Of a DNA stretch of 64,000 nucleotides, positions 26,813-36,820 are shown one piece after another. Within the stretch, counting starts at the first letter, position 1. Each line of letters opens with the position of its first letter. The DNA is taken from NCBI RefSeq assembly GCF_003052265.1, contig NZ_QANS01000004.1:62414-126413 (forward strand). The letters are read 5' to 3'. Source of the DNA: Stenotrophobium rhamnosiphilum (lineage in GTDB: Bacteria > Pseudomonadota > Gammaproteobacteria > Nevskiales > Nevskiaceae). The translations under genes were made by a program, and so were the position numbers. Below the pieces are notes generated by a model. That model saw nothing but the letters and a program-made list of their open reading frames with translations. It did no database searches and was not told where the DNA came from.

Positions 26813-29800
26813 ATGAACAAGCCAGCAAATGTCGAAGAACTAGCCGAGTTAAAGGCTGTAACCCTTAACGACAAGTACACGGTCTCTGACCAGAGCGTGT
26901 ACATGAGCGGCACTCAGGCGCTGATCCGCCTGCTGATGCTTCAGCGTGATCGCGATCAGAAAGCAGGCCTGAACACCGGCGGCTTTGTCTCCGGCTATCG
27001 CGGCTCGCCGCTCGGTGGTGTTGATCAGGCGCTTTGGAAAGCCGAGAAGCTGCTGAAAGGCCGCAATATCCATTTCAATGCGGGTCTCAATGAAGAACTC
27101 GCGGCGACTTCGGTTTGGGGAACCCAACACGTTGGCATGTTTCCCGGCGCAACGGTCGATGGCGTTTTCTCACTCTGGTATGGCAAGGGCCCCGGTGTTG
27201 ATCGTTCGCTCGATGCCTTGAAGCATGGAAACGCGGCGGGCACGGCCAAAAATGGCGGCGTCCTTGTTCTGGCGGGCGATGATCACTCAGCGAAATCTTC
27301 ATCGCTGCCTCACCAAAGCGATCACGTGTTTCAGGCCGCTGGCATCCCAGTATTTTTCCCTTCGAGCGTTCAAGAAATTCTGGACCTCGGAATCCACGCT
27401 TGGGCGATGAGCCGTTATTCAGGCGTCTGGGTTGCGATGAAGTGCATCTCCGATGTTGTTGAATCCAGCGCATCGGTGATCGCAGACGCTGATCGCGTGC
27501 AGATCAAGCTGCCGACGGACTTCACGCTGCCAGAAGGTGGCGTCAGCATCCGCTGGCCTGATCCACCGTTGGCACAGGAAGCAAGACTGCTGGATCACAA
27601 GCTCTACGCTGCGCTCGCTTACGTGCGCGCAAACAAGCTGAACTACAACGTCATTGATCCACCGAATGCACGCATCGGTGTTATCGCATCTGGTAAAGCC
27701 TACCTCGATACCATGCAGGCCCTGACTGATCTCGGTCTTGATCATGACGCCTGCATGAACATTGGCCTGCGTCTGCACAAGGTCTCAGTGATCTGGCCGC
27801 TCGAAGCAACCATCGCACGTGATTTCGCAACTGGCCTGCAAGAAATTTTGGTGGTCGAAGAAAAGCGTCAACTGATCGAATACGCGTTGAAAGAAGAACT
27901 CTATTCATGGCGTGACGACGTTCGTCCTAAAGTCATCGGCAAGTTCGATGAAAGAAATGGCGGCGAGTACGCACTGCCGCAGGGCAAATGGCTGCTGCCT
28001 ATCAAGAGCGAACTTAGCCCGGCGCAGATCGCCAAGGCCATCGCCTCGCGACTTCTGCGTTTGGAAATCCCCGATGAAATCCGCCAGCGGATTGAAGCAC
28101 GCCTGCGTGCGATTGAAGGTGTGGAACAGGCGCTCGCAGAAGTAAAAGCACCAGATACACGTCTGCCTTACTACTGCTCCGGTTGCCCGCATAACACTTC
28201 AACCCACGTGCCTGAAGGCTCGCGCGCGATGGCCGGCATCGGTTGTCACTACATGGCGATGTGGATGCCAGAGCGTCGCACTGGACCCTTTACGCAAATG
28301 GGCGGTGAAGGAACAACGTGGATTGGACAGGCACCGTTCACCACTGAAAAACATGTTTTCGCAAATCTGGGTGATGGAACCTATTTCCACTCGGGCATCC
28401 TGGCCATTCGTGCCTCCGTTGCTGCGGGCGTGAACATCACTTACAAAATCTTGTTCAATGACGCCGTAGCAATGACGGGTGGCCAGCCAGTTGATGGCAC
28501 GCTCACCGTTCCGCAAATCGTTGCGCAGATGCTGGCCGAGCGAGTCAAGAAAGTGATCGTGGTATCTGACGAGCCGGAGAAGTATTCGCCGTCCGACGCT
28601 GAGCCGATTCCTGCTGGGATCGAGATCCGTCATCGTGATCTTCTCGAAGACACGCAGAAGGAGCTTCGCGATACCGAGGGCTGCACGATCATCGTGTATG
28701 ACCAGACCTGCGCCGCAGAAAAGCGTCGCCGTCGCAAAATCATTGTCGACGAAAAACCACTATTCCCTGATCCGCCTAAGCGTCTCTTCATTAACGACGC
28801 TGTTTGCGAAGGCTGTGGTGATTGCTCAACGCAATCAAGCTGCCTCTCGATCGAGCCGGTTGAAACGGAGCTGGGCCGCAAGCGCATCATCAATCAGTCG
28901 ACGTGCAACAAAGACTACTCATGCGTCAAAGGTTTCTGCCCAAGCTTTGTCACCGTTAAAGGTGGCAAATTGAGGAAGGCGAGCAATGCATCCTCCAAAA
29001 CGGAACTCATCATTCCAGAGTTGCCTTTGCCGATATTGCCTTCGCTTGCCAAAGGCTACGACATCCTGATCACCGGAGTCGGCGGCAGCGGCGTTGTTAC
29101 GGTCGGACAATTAATTGGTATGGCCGCGCATCTTGAGGGCAGGGGCATATCGACGCTGGATATGACCGGCGTAGCCCAGAAGGGCGGCGCTGTTCTCAGT
29201 CACATCAAGCTTGGCCTCAAGCCAGAAGATATGACTGCCGCGCGCATTGGCCTTGGCAACGCGAAAGTCATTATTGGTTGCGACATCATCGTGACGGCGG
29301 GTGAAGAAGCCCTGTCGAAAACGACTGTCGGAAATACCTATGCCGTCGTCAATTCCACCGTGACGCCGACTGCGGATTTCATCCGTCAGAGAGATTGGAG
29401 TTATCCAGTCGATTCTGCGAAATCAGTGATTGACGCAGCCGTTGGTGCGGGCAACGCAGAGTACGTTGACGCCGGCAGTCTGGCGCAGCGTCTCGTTGGC
29501 GACAGCATCGCAGCCAATCCATTGATGCTCGGCTATGCCTGGCAGAAGGGTTGGATTCCGCTTTCTCTGAAAGCAATGATGCGCGCCATCGAGTTGAATG
29601 CAGTTGCAGTCAAGCAGAACATTCGTGCATTCGAATGGGGTCGCTATGCGGCTCACGACATCGCGGGCCTGAAGAAATTGCTGTCGCCAACGTCGGTCGT
29701 CCAGTTCCAGAAACGTAAACTGCTGAGCGACACCATTGCTCACCGGGTGAGCCATCTCACTGCTTATGCCGACGCGAATTATGCGAATCGATATACAGCG

Positions 29801-30403
29801 CTGGTGCAGAAAGTTGGCGCTGCTGAATCGCGCGTCTCCGACAAGACACGCCTTGCTGAGGCTGTTGCGCACAACTATTCAAAGCTTCTGTCGTACAAAG
29901 ATGAATACGAAGTTGCACGTCTCTACAGCGACCCAGAGTTCAAGCGCAAATTGGCATCTGCGTTCGAAGGCGACTTCGAGGTTGAATTCAATCTTGCGCC
30001 ACCGCTGTTGTCGAAGCGGAACAGCAAAGGCGAGCTGATCAAGAAAACATTCGGCCCGTGGATGGCCTCTGCTTTCAAGATTCTTGCTCGCTTCAAATTC
30101 CTGCGCGGCACGGCGCTCGACATCTTTGGCATGACTGCTGAACGTCGCATGGAAAGAGGGCTGATCAAGCGTTACGAAGAAACGATGGATGAGGTGACTT
30201 CTAACTTGACGGCAGCAACGCTTGATCTGGCGATTCAGCTGGCTTCACTGCCGCAAGACATTCGCGGTTACGGCCACATTAAGGAAAGAAGCGTTGAAAA
30301 GACTGATCTGCGATGGACGCAGCTGCTCAAAGATTTTCGAAATCCGCCAGTAGCGAATGATCCTCAGCGCCTGACTCTTGTAACGAATGCGCTGAAAAGG
30401 TAG
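26813..30403 (+). CDS. Fused indolepyruvate ferredoxin oxidoreductase (alpha + gamma in one chain)
   Basis: This 1196-residue thiamine-diphosphate enzyme oxidatively decarboxylates aromatic or branched 2-oxoacids to acyl-CoA and passes electrons to ferredoxin. In order it has a pyrimidine-binding domain (1-240), a core domain, and a TPP domain with CSGCPHNTS (from C455) and GDGTYFHSG near 520. A cysteine-rich Fe-S segment (CEGCGDC near 665 and further Cys to about 705) follows, then the gamma domain with GVGGSGVVT near 755 and a long C-terminal extension. The one-chain form is common in Pseudomonadota, whereas archaea have separate IorA and IorB. It is followed by HMG-CoA lyase after 8 bases, so a role in leucine or aromatic amino acid catabolism is likely. 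Confidence 0.93.
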   Translation: MNKPANVEELAELKAVTLNDKYTVSDQSVYMSGTQALIRLLMLQRDRDQKAGLNTGGFVSGYRGSPLGGVDQALWKAEKLLKGRNIHFNAGLNEELAATSVWGTQHVGMFPGATVDGVFSLWYGKGPGVDRSLDALKHGNAAGTAKNGGVLVLAGDDHSAKSSSLPHQSDHVFQAAGIPVFFPSSVQEILDLGIHAWAMSRYSGVWVAMKCISDVVESSASVIADADRVQIKLPTDFTLPEGGVSIRWPDPPLAQEARLLDHKLYAALAYVRANKLNYNVIDPPNARIGVIASGKAYLDTMQALTDLGLDHDACMNIGLRLHKVSVIWPLEATIARDFATGLQEILVVEEKRQLIEYALKEELYSWRDDVRPKVIGKFDERNGGEYALPQGKWLLPIKSELSPAQIAKAIASRLLRLEIPDEIRQRIEARLRAIEGVEQALAEVKAPDTRLPYYCSGCPHNTSTHVPEGSRAMAGIGCHYMAMWMPERRTGPFTQMGGEGTTWIGQAPFTTEKHVFANLGDGTYFHSGILAIRASVAAGVNITYKILFNDAVAMTGGQPVDGTLTVPQIVAQMLAERVKKVIVVSDEPEKYSPSDAEPIPAGIEIRHRDLLEDTQKELRDTEGCTIIVYDQTCAAEKRRRRKIIVDEKPLFPDPPKRLFINDAVCEGCGDCSTQSSCLSIEPVETELGRKRIINQSTCNKDYSCVKGFCPSFVTVKGGKLRKASNASSKTELIIPELPLPILPSLAKGYDILITGVGGSGVVTVGQLIGMAAHLEGRGISTLDMTGVAQKGGAVLSHIKLGLKPEDMTAARIGLGNAKVIIGCDIIVTAGEEALSKTTVGNTYAVVNSTVTPTADFIRQRDWSYPVDSAKSVIDAAVGAGNAEYVDAGSLAQRLVGDSIAANPLMLGYAWQKGWIPLSLKAMMRAIELNAVAVKQNIRAFEWGRYAAHDIAGLKKLLSPTSVVQFQKRKLLSDTIAHRVSHLTAYADANYANRYTALVQKVGAAESRVSDKTRLAEAVAHNYSKLLSYKDEYEVARLYSDPEFKRKLASAFEGDFEVEFNLAPPLLSKRNSKGELIKKTFGPWMASAFKILARFKFLRGTALDIFGMTAERRMERGLIKRYEETMDEVTSNLTAATLDLAIQLASLPQDIRGYGHIKERSVEKTDLRWTQLLKDFRNPPVANDPQRLTLVTNALKR

Positions 30404-30411
30404 CACGCAGC

Positions 30412-31326
30412 ATGAGTGCATTGCCGAGGAAGGTGCAGATCGTTGAAGTAGGTCCACGCGATGGCTTGCAGAATGAAGCGAAGCCTTTGGCGACCGAAAT
30501 TAAGCTGGAGCTGATCCGGCGACTTGTCGCTGCTGGACTGAAACGCATCGAAGCAACCGCTTTTGTGTCGCCGAAGTGGGTGCCGCAGATGGCCGATCAT
30601 GAGGCGGTGATGCACGGCCTAGAGCGTCCAGCCGGACTCGTCTATTCCGTGCTGACACCAAATCTGAAAGGTTTTGAAGCAGCATTAGCCGCTGGCGCAC
30701 AAGAGGTTGCGGTATTCGCCGCAGCTTCAGAAGCGTTCTCGCAGAAGAACATTAATTGCTCGATTGCAGAAAGCCTGCGACGTTTTGAAGATGTATTGCA
30801 GGCGGCGCAGCGACAGAAAATTCCTGTGCGTGCTTATGTGTCTTGCGCGCTGGGCTGTCCTTATCAGGGCGAAGTTTCGCCGCAGACTGTGGCAGTCGTG
30901 GCGAACACCTTGGTTCAAATGGGTTGTTACGAGATTTCGCTGGGCGACACGATTGGTGTCGGTACGGTTGGCAGCACTCGCGCCATGATTGAGGCGGTCG
31001 CTGCAAAAGTTCCAGTCACAAAACTCGCGGGACATTTTCACGATACTTACGGCCAGGCATTGGCGAATGTTTATGCCGCGCTACAACTGGGTGTGTCGGT
31101 ATTCGACAGTTCGGTTGCGGGCCTCGGTGGCTGTCCGTATGCAGCGGGCGCCTCAGGCAATGTTGCCACCGAAGATCTTCTATATCTGCTGCAAGGTCTC
31201 GGTATTGAGACTGGCGTTGATCTTCAGGCATTGACGCAGGCTGGCGATTTTATTTGTGAGGCATTGCAGCAGCCGACGCGATCGCGCGTCGCTTTGGCAC
31301 TTGCAGCGAACAGGAGCAAATCGTGA
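30412..31326 (+). CDS. mvaB: Hydroxymethylglutaryl-CoA lyase
   Basis: This 304-residue TIM-barrel enzyme splits 3-hydroxy-3-methylglutaryl-CoA into acetyl-CoA and acetoacetate, the last step of leucine degradation. It has the metal- and substrate-binding segment [12 protein letters not shown] (residues 11-22) and GHFHDTYG with its metal histidines. The signature [11 protein letters not shown] carries the catalytic cysteine C241. Length is typical (about 300). Its stop overlaps the GTG start of the CoA-transferase A gene by 4 bases. The acetoacetate it makes is the natural substrate of the next two genes. Confidence 0.95.
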   Translation: MSALPRKVQIVEVGPRDGLQNEAKPLATEIKLELIRRLVAAGLKRIEATAFVSPKWVPQMADHEAVMHGLERPAGLVYSVLTPNLKGFEAALAAGAQEVAVFAAASEAFSQKNINCSIAESLRRFEDVLQAAQRQKIPVRAYVSCALGCPYQGEVSPQTVAVVANTLVQMGCYEISLGDTIGVGTVGSTRAMIEAVAAKVPVTKLAGHFHDTYGQALANVYAALQLGVSVFDSSVAGLGGCPYAAGASGNVATEDLLYLLQGLGIETGVDLQALTQAGDFICEALQQPTRSRVALALAANRSKS

Positions 31327-32021
31327 ATAAAATTTATCCCAGTGCCGCAGCGGCATTGGCAGACATCGTTGCTGACGGCCAAACACTCGCAGTAGGTGGC
31401 TTTGGGCTCTGTGGAATTCCTGAAGCCTTAATCCTGGCTTTGCGCGACAGCGGCAAGAAAAACCTGACAGTGATTTCCAACAACGCGGGCGTCGATGGCT
31501 TTGGCCTCGGCATGTTGTTGAACACACGCCAGATCAAAAGAATGATTTCGTCCTATGTTGGTGAGAACAAGGAATTCGAACGCCAATATCTGGCAGGCGA
31601 ACTCGAACTTGAATTCACGCCACAGGGAACACTGGCTGAAAAGCTACGCGCGGGTGGCGCAGGCATTCCCGCGTTCTTCACCAAGACGGGTTACGGCACT
31701 ATCGTTGCTGAAGGCAAGGAAACCCGCGAGTTCGATGGTGAACACTATGTGATGGAGCGTTCGCTACGTGCGGACATCTCGCTGGTCAAAGCATGGAAAG
31801 CGGATAAGTCCGGAAACCTCGTGTTCCGCAAGACCTCGCGCAACTTTAATCCAATGGTTGCGACTGCTGGAAAGATCACGGTGGTGGAAGCTGAGCACAT
31901 CGTCGAAACCGGTGAGCTGGATCCAGACAACATCCACACGCCCGGAATCTTTGTGCAGCGACTGGTGCATAACCCACACCCGGAAAAACGTATCGAGCAG
32001 CGTACGGTGAGAAAAGTCTAA
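31323..32021 (+). CDS. scoA: 3-oxoacid CoA-transferase subunit A (SCOT-type)
   Basis: This 232-residue alpha subunit of a succinyl-CoA:3-oxoacid CoA-transferase makes acetoacetyl-CoA from acetoacetate. The family opening is visible as [19 protein letters not shown] near residue 20, followed by [11 protein letters not shown]. It starts with GTG at 31323, overlapping the HMG-CoA lyase stop. It shares one base with the start of subunit B, so the three are translationally coupled. Acetoacetate is the likeliest acceptor because of HMG-CoA lyase next door; 3-oxoadipate is the alternative. Confidence 0.93.
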   Translation: MNKIYPSAAAALADIVADGQTLAVGGFGLCGIPEALILALRDSGKKNLTVISNNAGVDGFGLGMLLNTRQIKRMISSYVGENKEFERQYLAGELELEFTPQGTLAEKLRAGGAGIPAFFTKTGYGTIVAEGKETREFDGEHYVMERSLRADISLVKAWKADKSGNLVFRKTSRNFNPMVATAGKITVVEAEHIVETGELDPDNIHTPGIFVQRLVHNPHPEKRIEQRTVRKV

Positions 32022-32650
32022 TGGCCTGGAATAGAGATGAAATGGCGCAGCGCGCCGCCGGTGAATTGCGTGATGGTTATTACGTGAATCTCGGCATCGG
32101 CTTGCCGACACTGGTCGCTAACTTTATTCCAGAAGGTATGGATGTCTGGCTGCAAAGCGAAAACGGCCTGCTGGGTATCGGTCCATTTCCGGGCGAGGAT
32201 GAAGTCGACGCTGATTTGATCAACGCAGGCAAGCAGACCATCACGACAGTGCCGGGCAGCGCATTTTTCAGCAGCGCTGATTCATTCGCGATGATTCGTG
32301 GAGGTCATATCAATCTGTCGATTCTTGGCGCCATGCAAGTGACGGACAGTGGCGACATCGCCAACTGGATGATCCCCGGCAAGATGGTCAAAGGCATGGG
32401 CGGCGCGATGGATCTCGTTGCGGGCGTTAAGCGCGTTGTCGTGCTGATGGAACACACAGCCAAGAGTGGCGAGCACAAGATCTTGAAAACCTGCAATTTG
32501 CCTCTGACAGGTTTGGGCGTGGTGAATCGCATCATCACCGAACTCTGCGTGTTGGATATCACGCCTGAGGGCCTGAAGCTGGTGGAGTTGGCGCCAGGCG
32601 TTACCAAGGAAGAAATTCAGCAGAAGACCGGCACACCGCTGATTGCTTAG
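32021..32650 (+). CDS. scoB: 3-oxoacid CoA-transferase subunit B (SCOT-type)
   Basis: This 209-residue beta subunit carries the active-site glutamate that forms the enzyme-CoA thioester, in the motif [12 protein letters not shown] near residue 47. The segment [12 protein letters not shown] precedes it near residue 22, and the [14 protein letters not shown] segment follows. ATG 32021 overlaps the stop of subunit A. I see no clear terminator in the 139-bp gap before the aminotransferase. Confidence 0.94.
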   Translation: MAWNRDEMAQRAAGELRDGYYVNLGIGLPTLVANFIPEGMDVWLQSENGLLGIGPFPGEDEVDADLINAGKQTITTVPGSAFFSSADSFAMIRGGHINLSILGAMQVTDSGDIANWMIPGKMVKGMGGAMDLVAGVKRVVVLMEHTAKSGEHKILKTCNLPLTGLGVVNRIITELCVLDITPEGLKLVELAPGVTKEEIQQKTGTPLIA

Positions 32651-32789
32651 ATCAGCGCATATCTATAGATCTTTTCTTCCGCGACCGACTACAGCCTCCG
32701 TAGTTGTGCGAAATTTCTTAATTAGGTCAATGCGACGCTCTGATTGAACGTGCGCTTTGGCGAGTCGCTCTTATATCGGTTGTGCACAG

Positions 32790-33935
32790 ATGGCATTTGA
32801 CGAAAAACTTCCCAATGTGGGAACCACCATTTTTAGCGTGATGAGCCAACTCGCTGTTGAGCATCAGGCCGTTAACTTGGGGCAGGGTTTCCCGGATTTC
32901 GAACCTCCCGAGGTATTGCGCGATGCCTTATCACGCGCAATGGCTGATCGTAAAAATCAGTACGCACCTGCCATTGGCGTCGCCGCATTGCGTGAACAGA
33001 TCGCGCTAAAGACTGAGCGACTCTACGGACACAAGCCTAATCCTGACAGCGACGTCACCGTTACTTCGGGCGCTACCGAGGCATTGTTCTGCGCCATCGC
33101 TGCGCTGGTGCACGCTGAAGACGAAGTTATCTTCTTTGATCCAGCTTACGACAGCTATGAGCCAGCGATTGAACTACAGGGTGCGAAATCCATTCGCATT
33201 CCATTGCAGTCTCCTGAATTCTCGATTGACTGGCAGCGCGTACGCGACGCAATCACATCGAAGACGCGACTGATCATCATCAACTCACCGCACAATCCAT
33301 CCGGAGCAGTGTTGAGCCGTTCTGTTCTTGACGCGTTGGCGGATATCGTCAGAGACACCGGTATTCACATCCTGTCGGATGAAGTCTACGAACACATCGT
33401 GTTTGACGGCGCCGAACACCAAAGCGTTCTACGTCATCCGGAACTAGCCGCGCGCAGTATTGTGGTGAGTTCATTTGGAAAAACTTTTCATTGCACCGGC
33501 TGGAAAGTCGGCTACACCGTTGCACCAAAATTCTTGTCTGCGCAAATCCGCAAGGTGCATCAATACCTGACGTTCAGCACTTTCGCTCCAGCCCAATGGG
33601 CCTTCGCAGAGGCGCTGCAAAATAATCCAGAGCTGTATCTCGAATTGCCGACCTTTTATGGGAAGCGCCGTGACTATTTTAGATCGCTGCTCAAAGGATC
33701 GCGCTTTAAATTACTCGACGTTCGCGGTGCGTACTTTCAGCTTGCGGATTATTCGGCGATTAAAGATATCGACGACGTAACGTTCAGTGACTGGCTCGTT
33801 CGTGAATCAGGCGTTGCCGCTATTCCGTTATCGCCTTTCTATCAGAGCCCGCCAGACGCTCGCCTGATTCGCTTCTGCTTTGCAAAGAGCGATGCCACGT
33901 TGATTGCAGCGGCAGAGCGCTTATGCAGCCTTTAA
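32790..33935 (+). CDS. PLP-dependent aminotransferase, class I/II (YbdL/glutamine-transaminase-like)
   Basis: This 381-residue fold-type I aminotransferase has the PLP lysine K231 in SFGKTFHCTGWKVGY. NSPHNPSGA lies near residue 170 and the C-terminal arginine segment is DARLIRFCFAK. It resembles E. coli YbdL (methionine aminotransferase) and kynurenine/glutamine transaminase K. I chose ATG 32790; a longer TTG form at 32757 is possible, and neither has a strong ribosome site. It overlaps the following nitrilase by 13 bases. Glutamine transaminase and omega-amidase work in series, so glutamine is a plausible amino donor. Confidence 0.88.
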   Translation: MAFDEKLPNVGTTIFSVMSQLAVEHQAVNLGQGFPDFEPPEVLRDALSRAMADRKNQYAPAIGVAALREQIALKTERLYGHKPNPDSDVTVTSGATEALFCAIAALVHAEDEVIFFDPAYDSYEPAIELQGAKSIRIPLQSPEFSIDWQRVRDAITSKTRLIIINSPHNPSGAVLSRSVLDALADIVRDTGIHILSDEVYEHIVFDGAEHQSVLRHPELAARSIVVSSFGKTFHCTGWKVGYTVAPKFLSAQIRKVHQYLTFSTFAPAQWAFAEALQNNPELYLELPTFYGKRRDYFRSLLKGSRFKLLDVRGAYFQLADYSAIKDIDDVTFSDWLVRESGVAAIPLSPFYQSPPDARLIRFCFAKSDATLIAAAERLCSL

Positions 33936-34720
33936 ACGTTGCACTGGTGCAGGGTGCGACGCGTTGGCACGATGCGCGGGCCAATCGGAATTACTACAGC
34001 AGTCTGGTGAACAGCATCGCTGGAAAAGTTGATCTGGTGATCTTGCCAGAGACATTCCTGACAGGCTTCACCAACGACACCGCCAATCAGCACGAGCTTG
34101 TCAACGGCGAATGGCTGCCGTGGTTGAAGACACTCGCCGCAGATACGAATGCCGTGATCACGGGCAGTCTGGTGATCAAAGAAGGCGATCAGTATTTCAA
34201 TCGCCTGATCTGGATGCGACCTGACGGCAGCTTTGATCAATACGACAAGCGCCATCTTTTTCGTATGGCAGGTGAACATGAGCACTACGCCAGTGGCAGC
34301 CAACATCTCGTCGTTGAGTTGAAGGGTTGGAGAATTCGCCCGTTGATTTGTTACGACCTTCGCTTTCCGGTGTGGATACGCAATCGCAGACTGGAACAAA
34401 GCGAAGGTGGAATGGAATATGACTTGGTGCTCTTCGTCGCCAACTGGCCAGCACCACGCCATGAAATCTGGCGAACGCTGTTGCGGGCGAGGGCGATCGA
34501 GAATCTCAGCTACTGCGTTGGCGTCAATCGCGTCGGAACCGATGACAATGGACTACTTTATGCAGGCGATAGCGCTGCGATTGATCCTTTGGGGGCGCCA
34601 TTGTTAGAACTCGGAGCTCAAGAGCAAGTCATTACTGTGACCTTGGATTCCGAAGCGCTACTTGCTCATCGCAAGCGGTTCCCGGCTTGGATGGATGCAG
34701 ACGATTTCGAGCTGATCTAG
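33923..34720 (+). CDS. Nitrilase-family amidohydrolase, omega-amidase-like (YafV/Nit2)
   Basis: This 265-residue carbon-nitrogen hydrolase has the catalytic triad visible as the glutamate in LPETFLTGF (near residue 40), the lysine in YDKRHLF (near 110) and the cysteine in LICYDLRFPVW (near 142). The family that includes YafV and Nit2 hydrolyses 2-oxoglutaramate and 2-oxosuccinamate, the products of glutamine and asparagine transamination. The gene begins 13 bases inside the aminotransferase, which suggests a coupled pair that pulls the transamination forward. Specificity is inferred from family and pairing. Confidence 0.88.
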   Translation: MQPLNVALVQGATRWHDARANRNYYSSLVNSIAGKVDLVILPETFLTGFTNDTANQHELVNGEWLPWLKTLAADTNAVITGSLVIKEGDQYFNRLIWMRPDGSFDQYDKRHLFRMAGEHEHYASGSQHLVVELKGWRIRPLICYDLRFPVWIRNRRLEQSEGGMEYDLVLFVANWPAPRHEIWRTLLRARAIENLSYCVGVNRVGTDDNGLLYAGDSAAIDPLGAPLLELGAQEQVITVTLDSEALLAHRKRFPAWMDADDFELI

Positions 34721-34798
34721 GTTTACATTGGCGGCACAGAAAAACAGAAGTTCCTGCTATCGTTAGTTATAGCTAAATTCGCCGATGGGACTGAGCTA

Positions 34799-35269
34799 AT
34801 GTTTTTCGAAAAGATCACGAGCGCGTTGATCGATGTGGAATCACTGCCTTGGGTGCCGGTCGCGCCATACAAGAACAAGGTTTTCGTCAAGGCGATCAAG
34901 GTGGATCCCATCCGTGGCGAATGGATCACGCTGCTCAAAACGACGGCCGATATTGAACTGCCACGCCACCATCATTCAGGTAGCGTGCATGTCTACACGA
35001 TTAGCGGACAATGGAAATACAAAGAGCATGACTGGGTCGCCAAAGCTGGTAGCTTCGTTTTTGAAACAGCAGGTACGCAGCACACGCCGATTGGTGTTGG
35101 AACCGAAGAAGTCGTCACACTCAATATTGTGCAGGGCGATTGGAACATCATCGATGATGCAGGTCGCGTACTTGTGACCGAAAACTGGCGCACTGTGATG
35201 CAGCGCTACTTGGACTTCTGCAAGGCAAATAACATCACGCCCGTGGACATCTCCAGCTTCACTGCATGA
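34799..35269 (+). CDS. Cupin protein, 2,4'-dihydroxyacetophenone dioxygenase-like
   Basis: This 156-residue single-domain cupin has metal-binding histidines in the segment LPRHHHSGSVHVYT (near residue 60) and a later QHTPIG (near 98). Sequence style recalls 2,4'-dihydroxyacetophenone dioxygenase, an Fe(II) enzyme that cleaves a carbon-carbon bond next to a carbonyl, and the related acetylacetone dioxygenases. It stands alone, convergent with the HxlR regulator at 35298. The fold is clear; the substrate is a guess. Confidence 0.8.
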   Translation: MFFEKITSALIDVESLPWVPVAPYKNKVFVKAIKVDPIRGEWITLLKTTADIELPRHHHSGSVHVYTISGQWKYKEHDWVAKAGSFVFETAGTQHTPIGVGTEEVVTLNIVQGDWNIIDDAGRVLVTENWRTVMQRYLDFCKANNITPVDISSFTA

Positions 35270-35297
35270 TTTTGTAATTGGTTTAGCTGATCCGCGG

Positions 35298-35789
35298 TTA
35301 CTTCGTTTTTGCGTCGACAGTAAGACTGATGTCGCTAGGCAGACGCATGCGGTTTGCGATAGGGGTTATCTCACGCGGATTAATCGTCTCGCCACATTCT
35401 GAACACGAAACGGTCGGCGTGAATTTCTTGCCGCAGTTGCGATGCACATATTCAACGGGTGGTCCCTCAGTTCCCGCCAGCCACTTGTCGCCCCAAGCTA
35501 CTAATGCGAGCTGCACTGAATACCAGTCGCGGCCCATTTCAGTGAGCAGATATTCGTAACGGGGCGGCTTCTCTTGATAGGGCACCTTGGCCAGCACACC
35601 GAGCTTCACCAGCTTGGCAAGACGACTGGCCAGAAGATGGCGAGTGATGCTGAGCTGCTGCTGAAAATCGTCGAAACGACGCGTGCGCAGGAACGCATTT
35701 CGCAGGATCAGGATGGTCCAGCGGTCACCCACAATGGCCAAGCTGCGTGCAATAGAGCAGGGCGTTTCGCCTAGGTTCTGCCATTTCAT
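35298..35789 (-). CDS. HxlR-type regulator with a C-terminal cysteine cluster
   Basis: This 163-residue winged-helix regulator of the HxlR family has CSIARSLAIVGDRWTILILRN near residue 10 and the recognition region LSITRHLLASRLAKLVKLGVL near residue 45. The C-terminal third (from about 115) adds NCGKKFTPTVSCSECGETI, whose four cysteines look like a small zinc ribbon. Only some HxlR proteins have this. It is divergent from the hydrolase operon starting at 35928. The palindrome at 35841-35859 lies between them, so it is the likely repressor of that operon. Confidence 0.9.
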   Translation of the reverse strand: MKWQNLGETPCSIARSLAIVGDRWTILILRNAFLRTRRFDDFQQQLSITRHLLASRLAKLVKLGVLAKVPYQEKPPRYEYLLTEMGRDWYSVQLALVAWGDKWLAGTEGPPVEYVHRNCGKKFTPTVSCSECGETINPREITPIANRMRLPSDISLTVDAKTK

Positions 35790-35835
35790 ATTTCGTTACT
35801 CGTCAATATGTTGCGCATTTTGAGGCCATTATAGT

Positions 35836-35864
35836 TTGATAAGTTCTATTTTGGAACTTACTAT
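35836..35864 (+). promoter_or_regulatory. Promoter with a palindromic operator inside its spacer
   Basis: A -35 box TTGATA (35836-35841) and a -10 box TACTAT (35859-35864) are separated by exactly 17 bases. The spacer is almost filled by a perfect inverted repeat, AAGTTC (35841-35846), 7 bases, GAACTT (35854-35859). A regulator bound there would block RNA polymerase. The divergent HxlR gene begins 46 bases away on the other strand. The start of transcription would be near 35871, about 57 bases before ATG 35928. Confidence 0.7.
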
Positions 35865-35927
35865 ACTTTGACATTACTCAATGGCACGGTTACGGCCGAG
35901 CCAAAACTTTCTGTAAGCGGACATTCA

Positions 35928-36818
35928 ATGACAGCAACACAACTTGTGACCTCGGGCGATGTGCGCATCGCCGTCTACGCCTGGGGCAAGCGCCCGACCA
36001 AACAGCGACCGCGTCCGACGTTGGTGCTGGTCCACGGGTATCCGGACAGCGCAGAGATTTGGTCGGATACGGCTGAAGTACTTGCTGAACGTTTCTACGT
36101 CGTCGCTTACGACGTGCGCGGGGCAGGTCTCTCGACCGCACCACGCGGTGCCAAGGCATATGCTTTTGAACACCTGACTTCTGATCTTCGTGCAGTGATC
36201 GACGCCGTCAGCCCGCATCAACCGGTGCATCTGATTGGTTACGACTGGGGCGCGCTGCAGGGTTGGGATGCGCTGCTGTCGAATGAATTGGATGGCCGCA
36301 TCGCTTCCTTCTCCGCTGGTGCGCCGAGTCTTGATCATGTCGGTCATTGGTTCCATGAACGCCTGCGCAAGCCGACGCCGCGCCATCTCAAAGAGTTCTT
36401 TGGCCGCGCCTTGGGCTCTTCTTACATGGCGATGTTTCAGATCCCGTTTATTCCTGAGCTGACTTGGAAATTTGGTTTGGGCCGCACGTGGTCTCGTGTG
36501 GTCTCAGCGCTAGAAGGCATTCCCGTAGCTGCGCGTCCCAGCCAGACAGCTGATGGCGTGAACGGACTCGGCCTTTATCGCGCCAATCTCGTGCAAGCGC
36601 TATTGCGCCCTCAGTCGCGCACGACAGATGTGCCGGTGCAATTGATCGTCATGCAAAACGATCCCTTCGTACCCACGAGCTTGTTCGAAGGCATGGAAAC
36701 CACAGCGCCGAACCTGAGCCGCGTTGAGATTGCAGCGGGCCATTGGGGACTGCTGAGTCAGCCGCAGGCCTTAGCTGAAGGCATTTCAAATTTCGTTCTT
36801 TCTATTGAGGCCGCATAA
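35928..36818 (+). CDS. Alpha/beta-fold hydrolase, first gene of the HxlR-controlled operon
   Basis: This 296-residue alpha/beta hydrolase has LVHGYPDSAEIW (oxyanion-hole HG, near residue 35), an epoxide-hydrolase-like nucleophile elbow GYDWGALQGW near 105, and a C-terminal catalytic histidine in AGHWGLLSQP. An aspartate at the elbow (GYDWG) instead of serine is characteristic of epoxide hydrolases and haloalkane dehalogenases. I chose ATG 35928; a TTG start at 35868 would lie inside the promoter. PF10118, crotonase, DUF4442, SDR and GST genes follow with short gaps. Confidence 0.88.
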   Translation: MTATQLVTSGDVRIAVYAWGKRPTKQRPRPTLVLVHGYPDSAEIWSDTAEVLAERFYVVAYDVRGAGLSTAPRGAKAYAFEHLTSDLRAVIDAVSPHQPVHLIGYDWGALQGWDALLSNELDGRIASFSAGAPSLDHVGHWFHERLRKPTPRHLKEFFGRALGSSYMAMFQIPFIPELTWKFGLGRTWSRVVSALEGIPVAARPSQTADGVNGLGLYRANLVQALLRPQSRTTDVPVQLIVMQNDPFVPTSLFEGMETTAPNLSRVEIAAGHWGLLSQPQALAEGISNFVLSIEAA

Positions 36819-36820
36819 CC

